Positions 40,096-49,860 of a stretch of DNA of 64,000 nt are shown piece by piece; position 1 is the stretch's first letter, and every line of letters starts with the position of its first letter. Source of the DNA: Limnohabitans sp. 2KL-27. GTDB taxonomy: Bacteria > Pseudomonadota > Gammaproteobacteria > Burkholderiales > Burkholderiaceae_C. The translations under genes were made by a program, and so were the position numbers. The stretch covers positions 1,426,853 to 1,490,852 of the forward strand of contig NZ_CXOP01000002.1 in assembly GCF_001269345.1 (NCBI RefSeq). The letters are read 5' to 3'. The notes beneath the pieces are model-generated. The model had not been told where the DNA came from. It saw only the letters and a program-made list of their open reading frames with translations, and did not search any database.

Positions 40096-43000
40096 ATGCC
40101 TGCATCCTCCATTTCGCCCGGCTTCATTGCCCTGCACAGCCACCGCTCTGAGGTGCTGGCCGACACCCTCACGGCTTGGCTGCGTGCGCACCCTTTGCTG
40201 CCGCTTGAGAGCGAAGTGGTCCTGGTGCAGAGCAACGGCATGGCCGAGTGGATCAAGATCGAGCTGGCCCGCCAAGGTGGAGCTCTGGGCGGCGTGTGCG
40301 CCGCCACGCGGGTGGAGTTGCCTTCGCGCTTTTTGTGGCGCACCTACCGGCAAGTGCTGGGTGCGGCCAATGTGCCGCCCGACTCACCGCTCGACAAACT
40401 GCCCATGACCTGGCGGCTGATGGCCTTGCTGCCGGGGTGTTTGGCAGACCCGGTGTTCCAACCCGTGGCGGGCTTTTTGCGTGGGGATGAACCCGACCGC
40501 CTCCTGCAACTGGCCAGCCGGCTGGCCGACCTGTTTGACCAGTACCAAATCTACCGCCCCGACTGGCTGCAGGACTGGGCCGCCGGGCGCAACGTGCTGC
40601 GCAAAGCCGCTGGCCATGATGTGCTGGGCGAAGACCAGCTCTGGCAGGCCGAACTCTGGCGGCGGGTGCTCGCCACCTTGGACGACACCCAGCGCCAAGC
40701 CACCCGGCCAGCATTGCATGCGCGGGCGCTGGCGCACCTGCAGTCGGGCCAGCCGCTGGCCAGCCCCGTGGCGCGGCGTGTGTCGGTGTTCGGCATGAGC
40801 CACATGCCGGGGCAGTTGCTGGAGATGCTGGCGGCGCTGGCCGCGCACAGCCAGGTGCTGCTGGCCGTGCCCAACCCTTGCCAATACCATTGGGGCGACA
40901 TCATCGATGGGCGCGAGTTGTTTCAACACAAGCCCGCTCGAGGTCAACCCCGTGGAGGGAAAACCTTGGCGGATGTGAATCTGGCCAAGATGCATGCGCA
41001 TGCACCCACCCTGCTGGCGGCCTGGGGTCGACAAGGGCGTGATTTCATACGCCAACTCGATGCGTTGGATGACATGCAATCGGCCTTGGCGATCACTCAG
41101 CTGAACCGTCTCGATTTTTTTCAGAATGTGCCCGGCGATGACGGCACGCGTTTGCTCGCGCAGCTGCAGCGGCGCATCCGCGATTTGGAGCCCTCCAGCG
41201 GTGGCACCCCAGCCCAGCCCTTGCAAAAGGATGACGCTTCGGTCACGTTCAGCGTGGCGCACAGCCCGGTGCGCGAACTCGAAGTGCTGCACGACCAGTT
41301 GCTGCAGTGGTTCCACACCTCCCCCGCGTCTTTGTCGCCGCGCGACGTGGTGGTCATGGTGCCCGACATCGAGCGCATGGCCCCGGCGATCCGCGCCGTG
41401 TTCGGCCAATACAAACGCAGCGATGCGCGTTTCATCCCGTACGACATTGCCGACTTGGGCGCACAGGCCATCAGCCCGCTGATCCACGCGGTCGAATGGC
41501 TGCTGGCCCTGCCGCATCAGCGCAGCCGCATGAGCGAGCTGGTCGAGTTGCTCGAAGTGCCTGCACTCGCGGCCCGCTTTGGCCTGAAGGAGGTGCATTT
41601 ACCCACGCTCACGCGCTGGATGGCGGGCTCGGGCATCCGCTGGGGCCTGTCGGCCGAGCACCGTGCGGGTCTGGGCTTGGGCGTGTGCGGCGACGACAAC
41701 TCGGCGCTGTTTGGCGTGCAGCGCATGCTCATGGGCTACGCCTGTGGGGCCGACGCGGTGGACGATGACCTTGCATCGGGGGTGTCTCCCTATGCCGAGG
41801 TGGGGGGGCTGGACGCCGAGCTGGCGGGGTCGCTCGCCCACCTGCTGCAGGCCCTGATCGACTGGTGGAAAACCTGCACGCAAAGCGCCACGCCCGTGCA
41901 GTGGGCCGAGCGCTGCCGCGCCTTGCTGGCGGCCTTGTTCAAGCCGCGTGACGACAACGACCGCAACGCGCTGGCGGCACTCGACCAGGCGCTGAACGAC
42001 TGGGTGCGTGCTTGCGGCGAAGCGGGCTTTGCCGAGGCCGTGCCTTTGGCCGTGGCCAGATCGGCTTGGCTCGAAGCTTTGAAGGCCCCCCGGCTGGAGC
42101 AGCGCTTTCGCGCAGGCGGTGTGACGTTTTGCACGCTCATGCCCATGCGGGCGATCCCCTTCCAGGCGGTGTGTTTGCTGGGCATGAACGATGGCGACTA
42201 CCCGCGCCGCAGTCCGCGGTCCGACTTTGACCTGATGGGCCTGCCGGGCATGGCGCGTCCGGGTGACCGATCGCGCCGGGATGACGACCGCCAGCTCATG
42301 CTCGAGGCGCTCTTGTCAGCGCGGCAGTTCTTGTACGTGAGCTGGAGCGGCCGCAGCGTGCGCGACAACAGCGAACAACCGCCCTCGGTACTGGTGTCGC
42401 AACTGCGCGATGAGATCGACCTGCTCTGGGGCAAGGACACGGCCCACGGCCTGACCACGGTGCATCCGCTGCAGCCGTTCAGCCGCGCTTACTTTGAAGC
42501 GGGCAGTGGTTTGCAGACTTATGCCAAAGAGTGGCAAGCTGCACAAATTGGATCGCCACGCTCCGCTCGCGATGAGCTTGCTTTTGAAGCGTCATCGCCA
42601 GGAGCGCAGCGACGTGGCGATCCATGCTGGCTGCCCCCACTGCAATCGGCCAACGACCAGCCGCCCGTCATCACCCTGTCTCAACTTGCCCGCTTCCTGC
42701 GCAAACCAGTGGGGGCGTTTTTTCGTGAGCGGCTGCAGGTGCATTTGGAAGATGAGCGCAGCGAGCTGCACGACGATGAACTGTTTGGCCTGGGCGGGCT
42801 GGATTTGTACCAGTTGCTCGACCACGAACTGCAGCATGTGCCTGCCGATTTGAGTGCAGACGAACTGCCCGGCCATGCAGCGCGTGGGGTGCAATGGCTG
42901 CGCTTGTCCGGGGCCTTGCCACTGGCGGGTGTGGGCACGCTCGAAGCACAAAAGCTCACCCACATCCTGCAAACCCAGCTGAGCGCGGCGCTGCGCGAGC

Positions 43001-43644
43001 GACAGGCTTACCCCGAAGCGGCCGAGCGCGTGCTGGTCGACCAAGCACACCCGCAGATTCACCCACAAGTGAGTTTGCAGGATGCGCTGGGCGGTGTGCT
43101 GGCCGGTGAGGGCGGGCCAATGCGCTTGAGCCTGCGTGCCAACAAGCTGGTCAGCATCTCCAAAGCGGGCACGGCCACGGCAATGCCTGAAAAACTCATC
43201 GACATTTGGCTGCAATCGCTGGCCGCTGCCGCCATGGGGCATTCACTTCGCTGTGTGGTGGTGGGCCGCAATGCCGTGGTGCGTGTGCCGCCACAAGACC
43301 CTGAGGCCGCCCGTGCCCAGTTGCAGGTGCTGCTGGCCACCTGGGCCGAGGGCATGCGCTGGCCGCTGCCCCTGCCGCCGAGTGTGGCCTTGCAGTGGCT
43401 CAAGGACAAAGAAAACACCAACGCGTTGGCCGATGCCTACGAAGGCAGCGATTTCAAGAGCGCTGAAAAAGACCAAGACCCGGCCCTGGCCCGAACCTAC
43501 CCCACGGTGGAAGACTTGCTGGCCACGGGCGCCCTGGACCGGCTGGCGCAGGCGGTGTATGCACCGCTCAAGGACTGGGCGGCGCAGACCCAAGTCGAGG
43601 TCTTGCCCGATGCGCCTGCAGACGATGAAGGGGATCTGGCATGA
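40096..43644 (+). CDS. recC: Exodeoxyribonuclease V subunit gamma (RecC)
   Basis: 1182 residues (E. coli 1122). RecC is the inactive-helicase, Chi-recognising scaffold of the RecBCD helicase-nuclease that resects double-strand breaks. Seen: the N-terminal EVVLVQSNGMAEWIKIELAR, FRAGGVTFCTLMPMRAIPFQ and VCLLGMNDGDYPRRSPRSDF. Residues about 818-843 (IGSPRSARDELAFEASSPGA and following) come from a palindromic repeat inside the gene and look like an inserted loop. The ATG at 40096 (MPASSISPGF) gives the conserved start. recB overlaps the stop by 4 bp, so recCBD is one operon. Confidence 0.95.
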   Translation: MPASSISPGFIALHSHRSEVLADTLTAWLRAHPLLPLESEVVLVQSNGMAEWIKIELARQGGALGGVCAATRVELPSRFLWRTYRQVLGAANVPPDSPLDKLPMTWRLMALLPGCLADPVFQPVAGFLRGDEPDRLLQLASRLADLFDQYQIYRPDWLQDWAAGRNVLRKAAGHDVLGEDQLWQAELWRRVLATLDDTQRQATRPALHARALAHLQSGQPLASPVARRVSVFGMSHMPGQLLEMLAALAAHSQVLLAVPNPCQYHWGDIIDGRELFQHKPARGQPRGGKTLADVNLAKMHAHAPTLLAAWGRQGRDFIRQLDALDDMQSALAITQLNRLDFFQNVPGDDGTRLLAQLQRRIRDLEPSSGGTPAQPLQKDDASVTFSVAHSPVRELEVLHDQLLQWFHTSPASLSPRDVVVMVPDIERMAPAIRAVFGQYKRSDARFIPYDIADLGAQAISPLIHAVEWLLALPHQRSRMSELVELLEVPALAARFGLKEVHLPTLTRWMAGSGIRWGLSAEHRAGLGLGVCGDDNSALFGVQRMLMGYACGADAVDDDLASGVSPYAEVGGLDAELAGSLAHLLQALIDWWKTCTQSATPVQWAERCRALLAALFKPRDDNDRNALAALDQALNDWVRACGEAGFAEAVPLAVARSAWLEALKAPRLEQRFRAGGVTFCTLMPMRAIPFQAVCLLGMNDGDYPRRSPRSDFDLMGLPGMARPGDRSRRDDDRQLMLEALLSARQFLYVSWSGRSVRDNSEQPPSVLVSQLRDEIDLLWGKDTAHGLTTVHPLQPFSRAYFEAGSGLQTYAKEWQAAQIGSPRSARDELAFEASSPGAQRRGDPCWLPPLQSANDQPPVITLSQLARFLRKPVGAFFRERLQVHLEDERSELHDDELFGLGGLDLYQLLDHELQHVPADLSADELPGHAARGVQWLRLSGALPLAGVGTLEAQKLTHILQTQLSAALRERQAYPEAAERVLVDQAHPQIHPQVSLQDALGGVLAGEGGPMRLSLRANKLVSISKAGTATAMPEKLIDIWLQSLAAAAMGHSLRCVVVGRNAVVRVPPQDPEAARAQLQVLLATWAEGMRWPLPLPPSVALQWLKDKENTNALADAYEGSDFKSAEKDQDPALARTYPTVEDLLATGALDRLAQAVYAPLKDWAAQTQVEVLPDAPADDEGDLA
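42549..42624. repeat. Palindromic repeat element inside recC
   Basis: A 76-bp imperfect inverted repeat. The left arm begins TGGATCGCCACG and ends GCGATGA (42549-42575). The right arm begins TCATCGC, contains GGAGCGCAGCGACG and ends TGGCGATCCA (42592-42624). The outer 10 bp and inner 7 bp pair perfectly. The sequence resembles the common proteobacterial palindromic repeat with core GGAGCG-AGCGACG. It is in frame, translated, and has no counterpart that I know of in RecC proteins. Confidence 0.8.
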
Positions 43645-46600
43645 CGACCGCCCACGCCTTGGATGCCCACAGTTTTCCGCTGCGCGGCAGCCACCTGATC
43701 GAAGCGAGCGCCGGCACGGGCAAGACCTGGACGATTGCCGCGCTGTATGTGCGCTTGGTGCTGGGCCATGGCGACGCGGGCACCGCACCCGTGCGCCCCA
43801 TGCTGCCGCAAGACGTGCTGGTGATGACCTTCACCCGCGCCGCCACCCGTGAGTTGTCAGACCGCATCCGCGCCCGCCTGACCGAGGCGGCGCAGGTGTT
43901 CCGGGGCGTCGCCCAAACGGACGACGCCTTCTTGAATCAACTCAAGGGCGAATTCCCCGAAGGTGCGCCTCGAGAACAAGCCGCGTACCGGCTGGCGCTG
44001 GCCGCGCAGGCCATGGACGACGCGGCCGTTTACACCATCGACGCTTGGTGCCAGCGCATGTTGCGCGAGCACGCCTTTGACAGCGGCAGCCTGTTTGAAG
44101 AAACCCTGGTCGGCGACGAAGCCGCGCTGCGCCTTGAGGCCGTGCAGGACTACTGGCGCCAGCAGCTCTACCCCATGGCCACACCGCTGGTGGCGCAGGT
44201 GCAGCGCGTCTGGCGCGATGTGCCCGCGCTCGACAAGGACATGCGTGCCCTGATGGCGGTCCCTTTGGCCGACCCTGTTCCCGGCTCGCTGGCGCAGGTC
44301 TTCGGTGGGGCGCTGGCCGAGCGCGATGTGCAACTGACGGCACTCAAGCAGGGCTGGAGCGAGAAGGCCGACAACTTGTTGGGCTGGATCGAAGGGCAGC
44401 TGGCCGCCAAGAAGCATGGATGGAATGGTTCAATTCTGCAGGTGGGGCGCTCCAAGAAGTGGATGGATGCACTCAAAGGCTGGTCGCAAAGCTGTGGGGA
44501 TGCGAAGGCATTGAAAGATGCAATGGGTACAGGCTGGGATCGTCTGACACCCAATGGCCTGCTGGAGTGTCGCAAAGAAGGCGATGTCGTTGAGCTGCCG
44601 CCCGAGTCTCAGGCCTTCGCTGATCTGCAAGCCGCTTTGTTGGCCTTGCCTGAACCCGCACAAGCCGCCCGCCTGCACGCCCGCACCCATGTGCTGCAGC
44701 GCATGGCCGAGCTCAAGCGTCGCAGTGGGCTGTTTGGTTTTGCCGACATGCTGCAGCGCCTGGATGTGGCGCTGGCCGAACCCGAGTCGGGTGCGCGTCT
44801 GGCGAAGCGCCTGCGCGAGCAATTTCCGGTGGCCATGATCGACGAGTTCCAGGACACCTCGCCGCTGCAGTTCCGCATCTTTGACCGCATCTACCGCACG
44901 GATACCAACGATCTGGACTGCGCGCTGCTGCTGATCGGCGACCCCAAGCAATCCATCTACGGTTTTCGCGGAGCCGACATCGACAGTTATTTGGCGGCTC
45001 GCTTGGCCACCGCAGGTCGCCACCATGTGCTGGGCATCAATTATCGCTCCACCCCAGCGGTGGTCGATGTGGTGAACCGCTGGTTTGAAATCCCCCAAGA
45101 TGCCTTTGGCTACCAGCGGGGTGAGCAAAACCCGCTGCCTTTTCAGAGCGTCAAGGCCCATGGGCGCAGCGAAGTGTTCACCGCCCGCGACGGGGCTGTG
45201 AAAGCCATGACCGTGGTGCACGACGCCACACTGCGCAGCCAGCGCGATGCGCAGACACACCTGTCGGCCCTGTGCGCCGAGCAGATCGTGGATTGGCTGA
45301 GTGACCCAAGGGCCCGCTTTGTGGACCCAGAGAAGGGCGATAAGCCGCTTCAGCCCAAAGACATCGCCGTGTTGGTGCGCACAGGCAAAGAGGCCGCTGC
45401 CGTGCGCGATGCCTTGCGCGTGCGGGGCGTGGCCTCGGTCTACCTGTCGGACCGTGACTCGGTGTTTGCCAGCGACGAAGCGCAGGACCTGTGTCTGTGG
45501 CTGCGCGGCGTGGCCGAGCCGCAAGACATGCGGCGCGTGCGCGCCGCCTTGGGCACGCGCACGGTGGGCCTGTCACTGGCCGAGTTGCACGACTTGGCCA
45601 CGCAAGACGAGTTGCTCGACCAACGCGCGGAGCAGATGCGCGACTTGCGAGGGGTTTGGCAAGGGCAGGGCGTTTTGGCCATGTTGCGCCAGTCGCTGCA
45701 TGTGTTGCAACTGGCCGGACGCTGGCGCGGACAGCCCGATGGCGAACGCCGCTTGACCAATGTGCTGCACCTGGCCGAACTGCTGCAGACCGCCAGCAGT
45801 CAGCAGGTTGGGGAGCAGCCCCTGATCCGCTGGCTGGCCCAGCAGATCGAGGAAGTCAAAGCGGGGGGCGCAGGCGACAGCGAAGAACAAACCGTGCGAC
45901 TGGAGAGCGACGAAGACCTGGTCAAGGTCATCACCATCCACGCCAGCAAAGGCCTGGAGTACCCGGTGGTGTGCCTGCCCTTTGCGCACAGCCACCGCAT
46001 GATGGAGGCCCACAAAACCCCGGTGTTGCAGCGCGATGACGGCGATGGTGAGCGGCATTGGACTTTGGACTTTGACAAGGACGACACCCGCACGGCCGAC
46101 CAAGACCGCCTGCGGGAAGACCTGCGCCTTTGGTACGTGGCGCTCACGCGTGCGCGGCATGCCCTGTGGGTGGGCTGGAGCCCGGTCACGCGGGGTTCGG
46201 GCAAAAGCTGTGTGAACCACAACAGTGCTGCCGGCCATTTGTTGGGCGGCGGTGACGCCATCGATGAAGCGGGCTGGTGGCCTAAGCTGCAAGCGCTGGA
46301 AAAAAATGCAAAAGAGCAGTCCTTATCGGTGCAGTTGGTGCGTGCGAGCGAAGTCGTGCCGCGCACCGTTTGGCAAAGGCCTGTGCGCACCGCCGAACTG
46401 CGCCAAGCGTTGATCAGCAACGCACGCATCGACAAGTCTTGGTCCATCGCCAGTTTTTCGCGGCTCACGCGCGACCTGTCTTCGCAGCCCCATGCATCGA
46501 TGAGCACGCACATGGTCGCGTCGCGACCGGCCGATGACGAACCGACCGAAGACGCACAGACCCTGCCCATGCCCGCAGTCCCTGCGGGTTCTTTGGCCCC

Positions 46601-47312
46601 GTGGCACGGCTTTGCCAAAGGCCCGACCGCAGGCAACTTTTTGCACGACCAACTCGAGTGGCTGGCCGCTGATGGTTTTATGCTGGACGCGCCCAAGGTC
46701 GAGCGCCTGAAAAAGCGCTGCGAAAACGCAGGCTACCAAGCCCAAGCCGAGGTCGTGGTGCAGTGGCTCACCCGTGTGGTGGCAAAGCCCCTGCGCGGTC
46801 CCGGTGTGCCGCTGAACGCGCTGGGCACCTTGCTGCCAGAGATGGAGTTCTGGCTGCCTGCCCAGCGGCTGCACGCCCGCGAGGTGGACGCGCTCTGCCA
46901 GCAGCACCTGTTGCCCGGCGTGAGCCGCCCACAACTGCCCGACGCGCAGTTGCATGGGATGCTGATGGGCTTTGCCGACTTGGTGTTCGAGCACCAAGGC
47001 CGCTACTGGGTGCTCGACTACAAGTCCAACCACTTGGGTGCAGACGATGCGGCCTACACGCCGCAGGCCCTGGACGAGGCCATGGCCCAGCACCGCTATG
47101 AGGTGCAGGCCGCGCTTTACATGCTGGCGCTGCACCGCTTGCTGCGCAGCCGACTGGGCGAGGCCTATAACCCAGCGCAGCAACTGGGCGGCGCGGTTTA
47201 CCTGTTCTTGCGTGGCATCGACGGGCCTGCGGGCGGCTGCTGCACCTTGCCTGCGTCGCTCGAATTGCTCGATGGGCTCGACGCCATGCTCAATGCCGAG
47301 GTCATGTCATGA
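43641..47312 (+). CDS. recB: Exodeoxyribonuclease V subunit beta (RecB)
   Basis: 1223 residues (E. coli 1180). RecB is the 3'-5' SF1A helicase plus nuclease of RecBCD. Seen: Walker A EASAGTGKTW at 21-30, Walker B-type MIDEFQDTSPLQFRIFDRIY, LLIGDPKQSIYGFRGADI, HASKGLEYPVVCLPFAHSH and VALTRARHALWVGW. The C-terminal nuclease domain has DLVFEHQGRYWVLDYKSNHL, which holds the catalytic Asp, Asp and Lys. It overlaps recC and recD by 4 bp at each end (ATGA), indicating tight stoichiometric coupling. Confidence 0.97.
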   Translation: MTTAHALDAHSFPLRGSHLIEASAGTGKTWTIAALYVRLVLGHGDAGTAPVRPMLPQDVLVMTFTRAATRELSDRIRARLTEAAQVFRGVAQTDDAFLNQLKGEFPEGAPREQAAYRLALAAQAMDDAAVYTIDAWCQRMLREHAFDSGSLFEETLVGDEAALRLEAVQDYWRQQLYPMATPLVAQVQRVWRDVPALDKDMRALMAVPLADPVPGSLAQVFGGALAERDVQLTALKQGWSEKADNLLGWIEGQLAAKKHGWNGSILQVGRSKKWMDALKGWSQSCGDAKALKDAMGTGWDRLTPNGLLECRKEGDVVELPPESQAFADLQAALLALPEPAQAARLHARTHVLQRMAELKRRSGLFGFADMLQRLDVALAEPESGARLAKRLREQFPVAMIDEFQDTSPLQFRIFDRIYRTDTNDLDCALLLIGDPKQSIYGFRGADIDSYLAARLATAGRHHVLGINYRSTPAVVDVVNRWFEIPQDAFGYQRGEQNPLPFQSVKAHGRSEVFTARDGAVKAMTVVHDATLRSQRDAQTHLSALCAEQIVDWLSDPRARFVDPEKGDKPLQPKDIAVLVRTGKEAAAVRDALRVRGVASVYLSDRDSVFASDEAQDLCLWLRGVAEPQDMRRVRAALGTRTVGLSLAELHDLATQDELLDQRAEQMRDLRGVWQGQGVLAMLRQSLHVLQLAGRWRGQPDGERRLTNVLHLAELLQTASSQQVGEQPLIRWLAQQIEEVKAGGAGDSEEQTVRLESDEDLVKVITIHASKGLEYPVVCLPFAHSHRMMEAHKTPVLQRDDGDGERHWTLDFDKDDTRTADQDRLREDLRLWYVALTRARHALWVGWSPVTRGSGKSCVNHNSAAGHLLGGGDAIDEAGWWPKLQALEKNAKEQSLSVQLVRASEVVPRTVWQRPVRTAELRQALISNARIDKSWSIASFSRLTRDLSSQPHASMSTHMVASRPADDEPTEDAQTLPMPAVPAGSLAPWHGFAKGPTAGNFLHDQLEWLAADGFMLDAPKVERLKKRCENAGYQAQAEVVVQWLTRVVAKPLRGPGVPLNALGTLLPEMEFWLPAQRLHAREVDALCQQHLLPGVSRPQLPDAQLHGMLMGFADLVFEHQGRYWVLDYKSNHLGADDAAYTPQALDEAMAQHRYEVQAALYMLALHRLLRSRLGEAYNPAQQLGGAVYLFLRGIDGPAGGCCTLPASLELLDGLDAMLNAEVMS

Positions 47313-49429
47313 GCTTGCGCAAGACAACCCGCCTGACAGCCGTCGCCACCACGCAAATGGATTGGCTCAACGACCTACCCGCCCAAGGCCTGAGCGCCGC
47401 TCAAACGTTGCAATGGCTGCAGCTGTGGACCGAACAAGGCCTGCTGCGCCACATCGACAGTGCCCTTGCGGCCCAACTGCTGCGGCTCGATGGCCAAGCC
47501 AGTCCCGCGCTTCTGGTGTCGGCGGCCTTGCTCGCGCAAATGGAAGGGCGTGGCCACACCTGCCTGCCCTTGGCCGACCTGTGCACACCGCCTGTGGCGC
47601 TGCTGGCTTGGCCCGCTGTGGCGGTCGATGGACCGCAAGGCTTGCGTGCGCTTTGGGCGCACCTACCCGCCACGCTGGCCGACTGGCAAGCCGCTTTGCA
47701 AAGCAGCCCATCCCGAGCCTGTTCGCGTCTGAGCGATGCACCCGACCAAGGCCAGCCGCTGGTGCTGGGCGGCACGGCCCATGAACCGCTCTTGTACCTG
47801 CGCCGCTATGCAGGCTACGAGCAGCGCGTGGGCCAGGGTCTGTTGCAACGGGTCAGCGAACCGTTGCCTGTGCCCGAGGCGGCGGCACGCCGCTGGCTGG
47901 ACCGTTTCTTTGTGCCCAGTACCAAAGCACCTGCCGAAACCGATTGGCAAAAGGTGGCCTGCGCCGTAGCGCTGCGTGCGCGTCTGTCGGTCATCACGGG
48001 CGGGCCGGGCACAGGCAAGACTTACACCGCAGCCCGCCTGTTGGCTTTGCTGCTGGCACTGCACGAGGGCGACAGCCCGCTGCGCGTGGCGCTGGCCGCG
48101 CCCACGGGCAAGGCGGCGGCGCGGCTCAAGCAATCCATCGACAACGCACTGACCAGCCTGCAAGATCAGGTGCCAGAGGGCAGCGGTCTGGACTTGATCT
48201 CGCTGATCGCCCGCATGGGTCCAGCACGCACCTTGCATTCGCTGCTGGGTGCACGGCCCGACACGCGCCAGTTCAGACACCACGCGGCCAACCCGCTCGA
48301 TGTGGATGTGCTGATCGTGGACGAAGCCTCGATGGTGCACTTGGAAATGATGGACGCGCTGCTGCAGGCGCTGCCCGCCACGGCGCGGCTGGTGCTGCTG
48401 GGCGACAAGGACCAGCTGGCCTCGGTGGAAGCGGGCGCGGTGTTGGGCGACCTGTGCCGCGACGCCGCCGCAGGCCGCTACAGCGCAGACACTGCGCAGT
48501 TTGTGCAGACCGTGACCGGGCAGACCTTGCCAGTGCCATACCTGTTCTCAGGTGCCGCGTCCGCGCTGGCCCAACAGACCGTTATGCTGCGTGAAAGCCG
48601 CCGCTTCAAAGGCGCGATCGGCCAGCTGGCCCTTGCAGTGAACCGGGGTGACGCCGCTGCAGCCCGCGCAACGCTCCTGACTTCTGTGGGAGCGAGCCCT
48701 CGCCCGCGAACGCCCGCCGCAGGCACCGCCCACCCCGAAGCCAGCACACTGCTTGCCCTGCAGCCCAACAGCCCCCAAGCCGTCTGCGAGCTGGCCCTGG
48801 GCTCGTCAGGCAAACCGTCTTACGCCGACTACCTGCTGCGGATGCAGCAGGGGCCGGCAGGGCAGGACGCCGAAGCCCACACCGCTTGGGTCCGCGATGT
48901 GCTCCAGGCTTTCGAGCGCTTTCGCATTTTGTGTGCGGTGCACCAAGGTGACTGGGGCACTCAAGGTCTGAACGCCGCAGTGCAAAAAGCCTTGGCTAAT
49001 GGCGGCTTGCTCCACGTCTCGGGTGAATGGTTTGCTGGTCGGCCCGTCATGGTCACGCGCAATGACGCACAGCTGGGGGTGTTCAATGGTGACGTGGGCG
49101 TGGCCTTGCCCAACACCGAGGGCAAGCTCAAGGTCTGGTTCCTCGACGGCGAGGCGCTGCGCTCGGTGAGCGTGATGCGCCTGGCGCAGGTCGAAACCGC
49201 TTGGGTGATGACGGTGCACAAAAGCCAAGGCTCTGAATTCGAGCACACCGCGCTGGTGCTGCCGCCTGGCGGAGCCGAAGTTTTGTCACGCGAACTGGTC
49301 TACACCGGCATCACGCGGGCGCGTGAACAATTCACCTTGATGGAGGCCGAGGCGGGCTTGCTGGAAGCGGCCATGGCCCGCCCCAGTGTGCGGGCCAGTG
49401 GGCTGGCGCAGGCGTGGGCTCTGGACTGA
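47309..49429 (+). CDS. recD: Exodeoxyribonuclease V subunit alpha (RecD)
   Basis: 706 residues, about 100 longer than E. coli RecD (608). RecD is the 5'-3' SF1B helicase of RecBCD. Seen: Walker A ITGGPGTGKTYTAARLL at about 230, LIVDEASMVHLEMMDALLQA, LVLLGDKDQLASVEAGAVLG and the C-terminal VMTVHKSQGSEFEHTALVLP with YTGITRAREQF. Part of the extra length lies around residues 455-500 (VGASPRPRTPAAGTAHPEAS), where a REP-like repeat interrupts the helicase core. A second copy of that repeat follows the stop. Confidence 0.96.
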   Translation: MSLRKTTRLTAVATTQMDWLNDLPAQGLSAAQTLQWLQLWTEQGLLRHIDSALAAQLLRLDGQASPALLVSAALLAQMEGRGHTCLPLADLCTPPVALLAWPAVAVDGPQGLRALWAHLPATLADWQAALQSSPSRACSRLSDAPDQGQPLVLGGTAHEPLLYLRRYAGYEQRVGQGLLQRVSEPLPVPEAAARRWLDRFFVPSTKAPAETDWQKVACAVALRARLSVITGGPGTGKTYTAARLLALLLALHEGDSPLRVALAAPTGKAAARLKQSIDNALTSLQDQVPEGSGLDLISLIARMGPARTLHSLLGARPDTRQFRHHAANPLDVDVLIVDEASMVHLEMMDALLQALPATARLVLLGDKDQLASVEAGAVLGDLCRDAAAGRYSADTAQFVQTVTGQTLPVPYLFSGAASALAQQTVMLRESRRFKGAIGQLALAVNRGDAAAARATLLTSVGASPRPRTPAAGTAHPEASTLLALQPNSPQAVCELALGSSGKPSYADYLLRMQQGPAGQDAEAHTAWVRDVLQAFERFRILCAVHQGDWGTQGLNAAVQKALANGGLLHVSGEWFAGRPVMVTRNDAQLGVFNGDVGVALPNTEGKLKVWFLDGEALRSVSVMRLAQVETAWVMTVHKSQGSEFEHTALVLPPGGAEVLSRELVYTGITRAREQFTLMEAEAGLLEAAMARPSVRASGLAQAWALD
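48685..48710. repeat. REP-like palindrome inside recD
   Basis: TGTGGGAGCGAGCCCTCGCC and the following CGCGAA match the pattern of REP elements known from Pseudomonas (GTGGGAGCGGGC followed by CCCGCGAA). It aligns at about 20 of 26 positions with the copy at 49430-49454 after the gene. It is translated in frame as part of RecD. Confidence 0.65.
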
Positions 49430-49454
49430 GTGGACGCGAGCCCTTGCTCGCGAA
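49430..49454. repeat. REP-like palindrome directly after recD
   Basis: GTGGAC then GCGAGC-CCTT-GCTCGC and GAA, a perfect 6-bp hairpin beginning at the first base after the recD stop. It is related to the in-gene copy at 48685-48710. It may protect the 3' end of the recCBD message. Confidence 0.65.
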
Positions 49455-49486
49455 AGGTCGCACGCACCCGTGCTCGCTTGGGGCAC

Positions 49487-49759
49487 CTAACTGGCAAACC
49501 CTTCGCAAGCCCCGGCATTGGCCTTGCCCCGGCATTCACGCAGCAAGCGTTTGTCGCGCTCGGCCTTGCTCTCGCCCGTGGTCGTGTTGGCGGGCGGCTT
49601 GGGGGCTTTGGCTGGTTTCGGTTTTTGGGCCTTGGCAGGCTTTTCTGCCACCGTGACTGCGGTGAACGGGTCTGCTGCCAGGCTGGCCGGCGGCATGGCC
49701 AGCCAGCACAGCCCCCCAACCACACTGGCGAGCGTGAGCCCCAAATATCTGGGTGTCAT
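49487..49759 (-). CDS. Small periplasmic Lys/Pro-rich protein
   Basis: 90 residues: a signal peptide (MTPRYLGLTLASVVGGLCWL, cleavage after SLAA), a Lys-Pro-Ala-rich linker (AKAQKPKPAKAPKPPANT) and a C-terminal helix with two cysteines (LLRECRGKANAGACEGFAS) likely to form a disulfide. The tail resembles that of small PsiF-like or DUF-type periplasmic proteins; no firm family. The ATG at 49759 places the signal at the N-terminus. It converges with recD. Confidence 0.7.
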   Translation of the reverse strand: MTPRYLGLTLASVVGGLCWLAMPPASLAADPFTAVTVAEKPAKAQKPKPAKAPKPPANTTTGESKAERDKRLLRECRGKANAGACEGFAS

Positions 49760-49860
49760 GGCTTTCTCCCTGTTGCTTGTTGTGCCCTTCATCATAGGCA
49801 AGCGCTGCGCTTGTGCAAGGGGTGACACCTTCAGTGCGGGCCAGCCGTTACGATGAGGAC

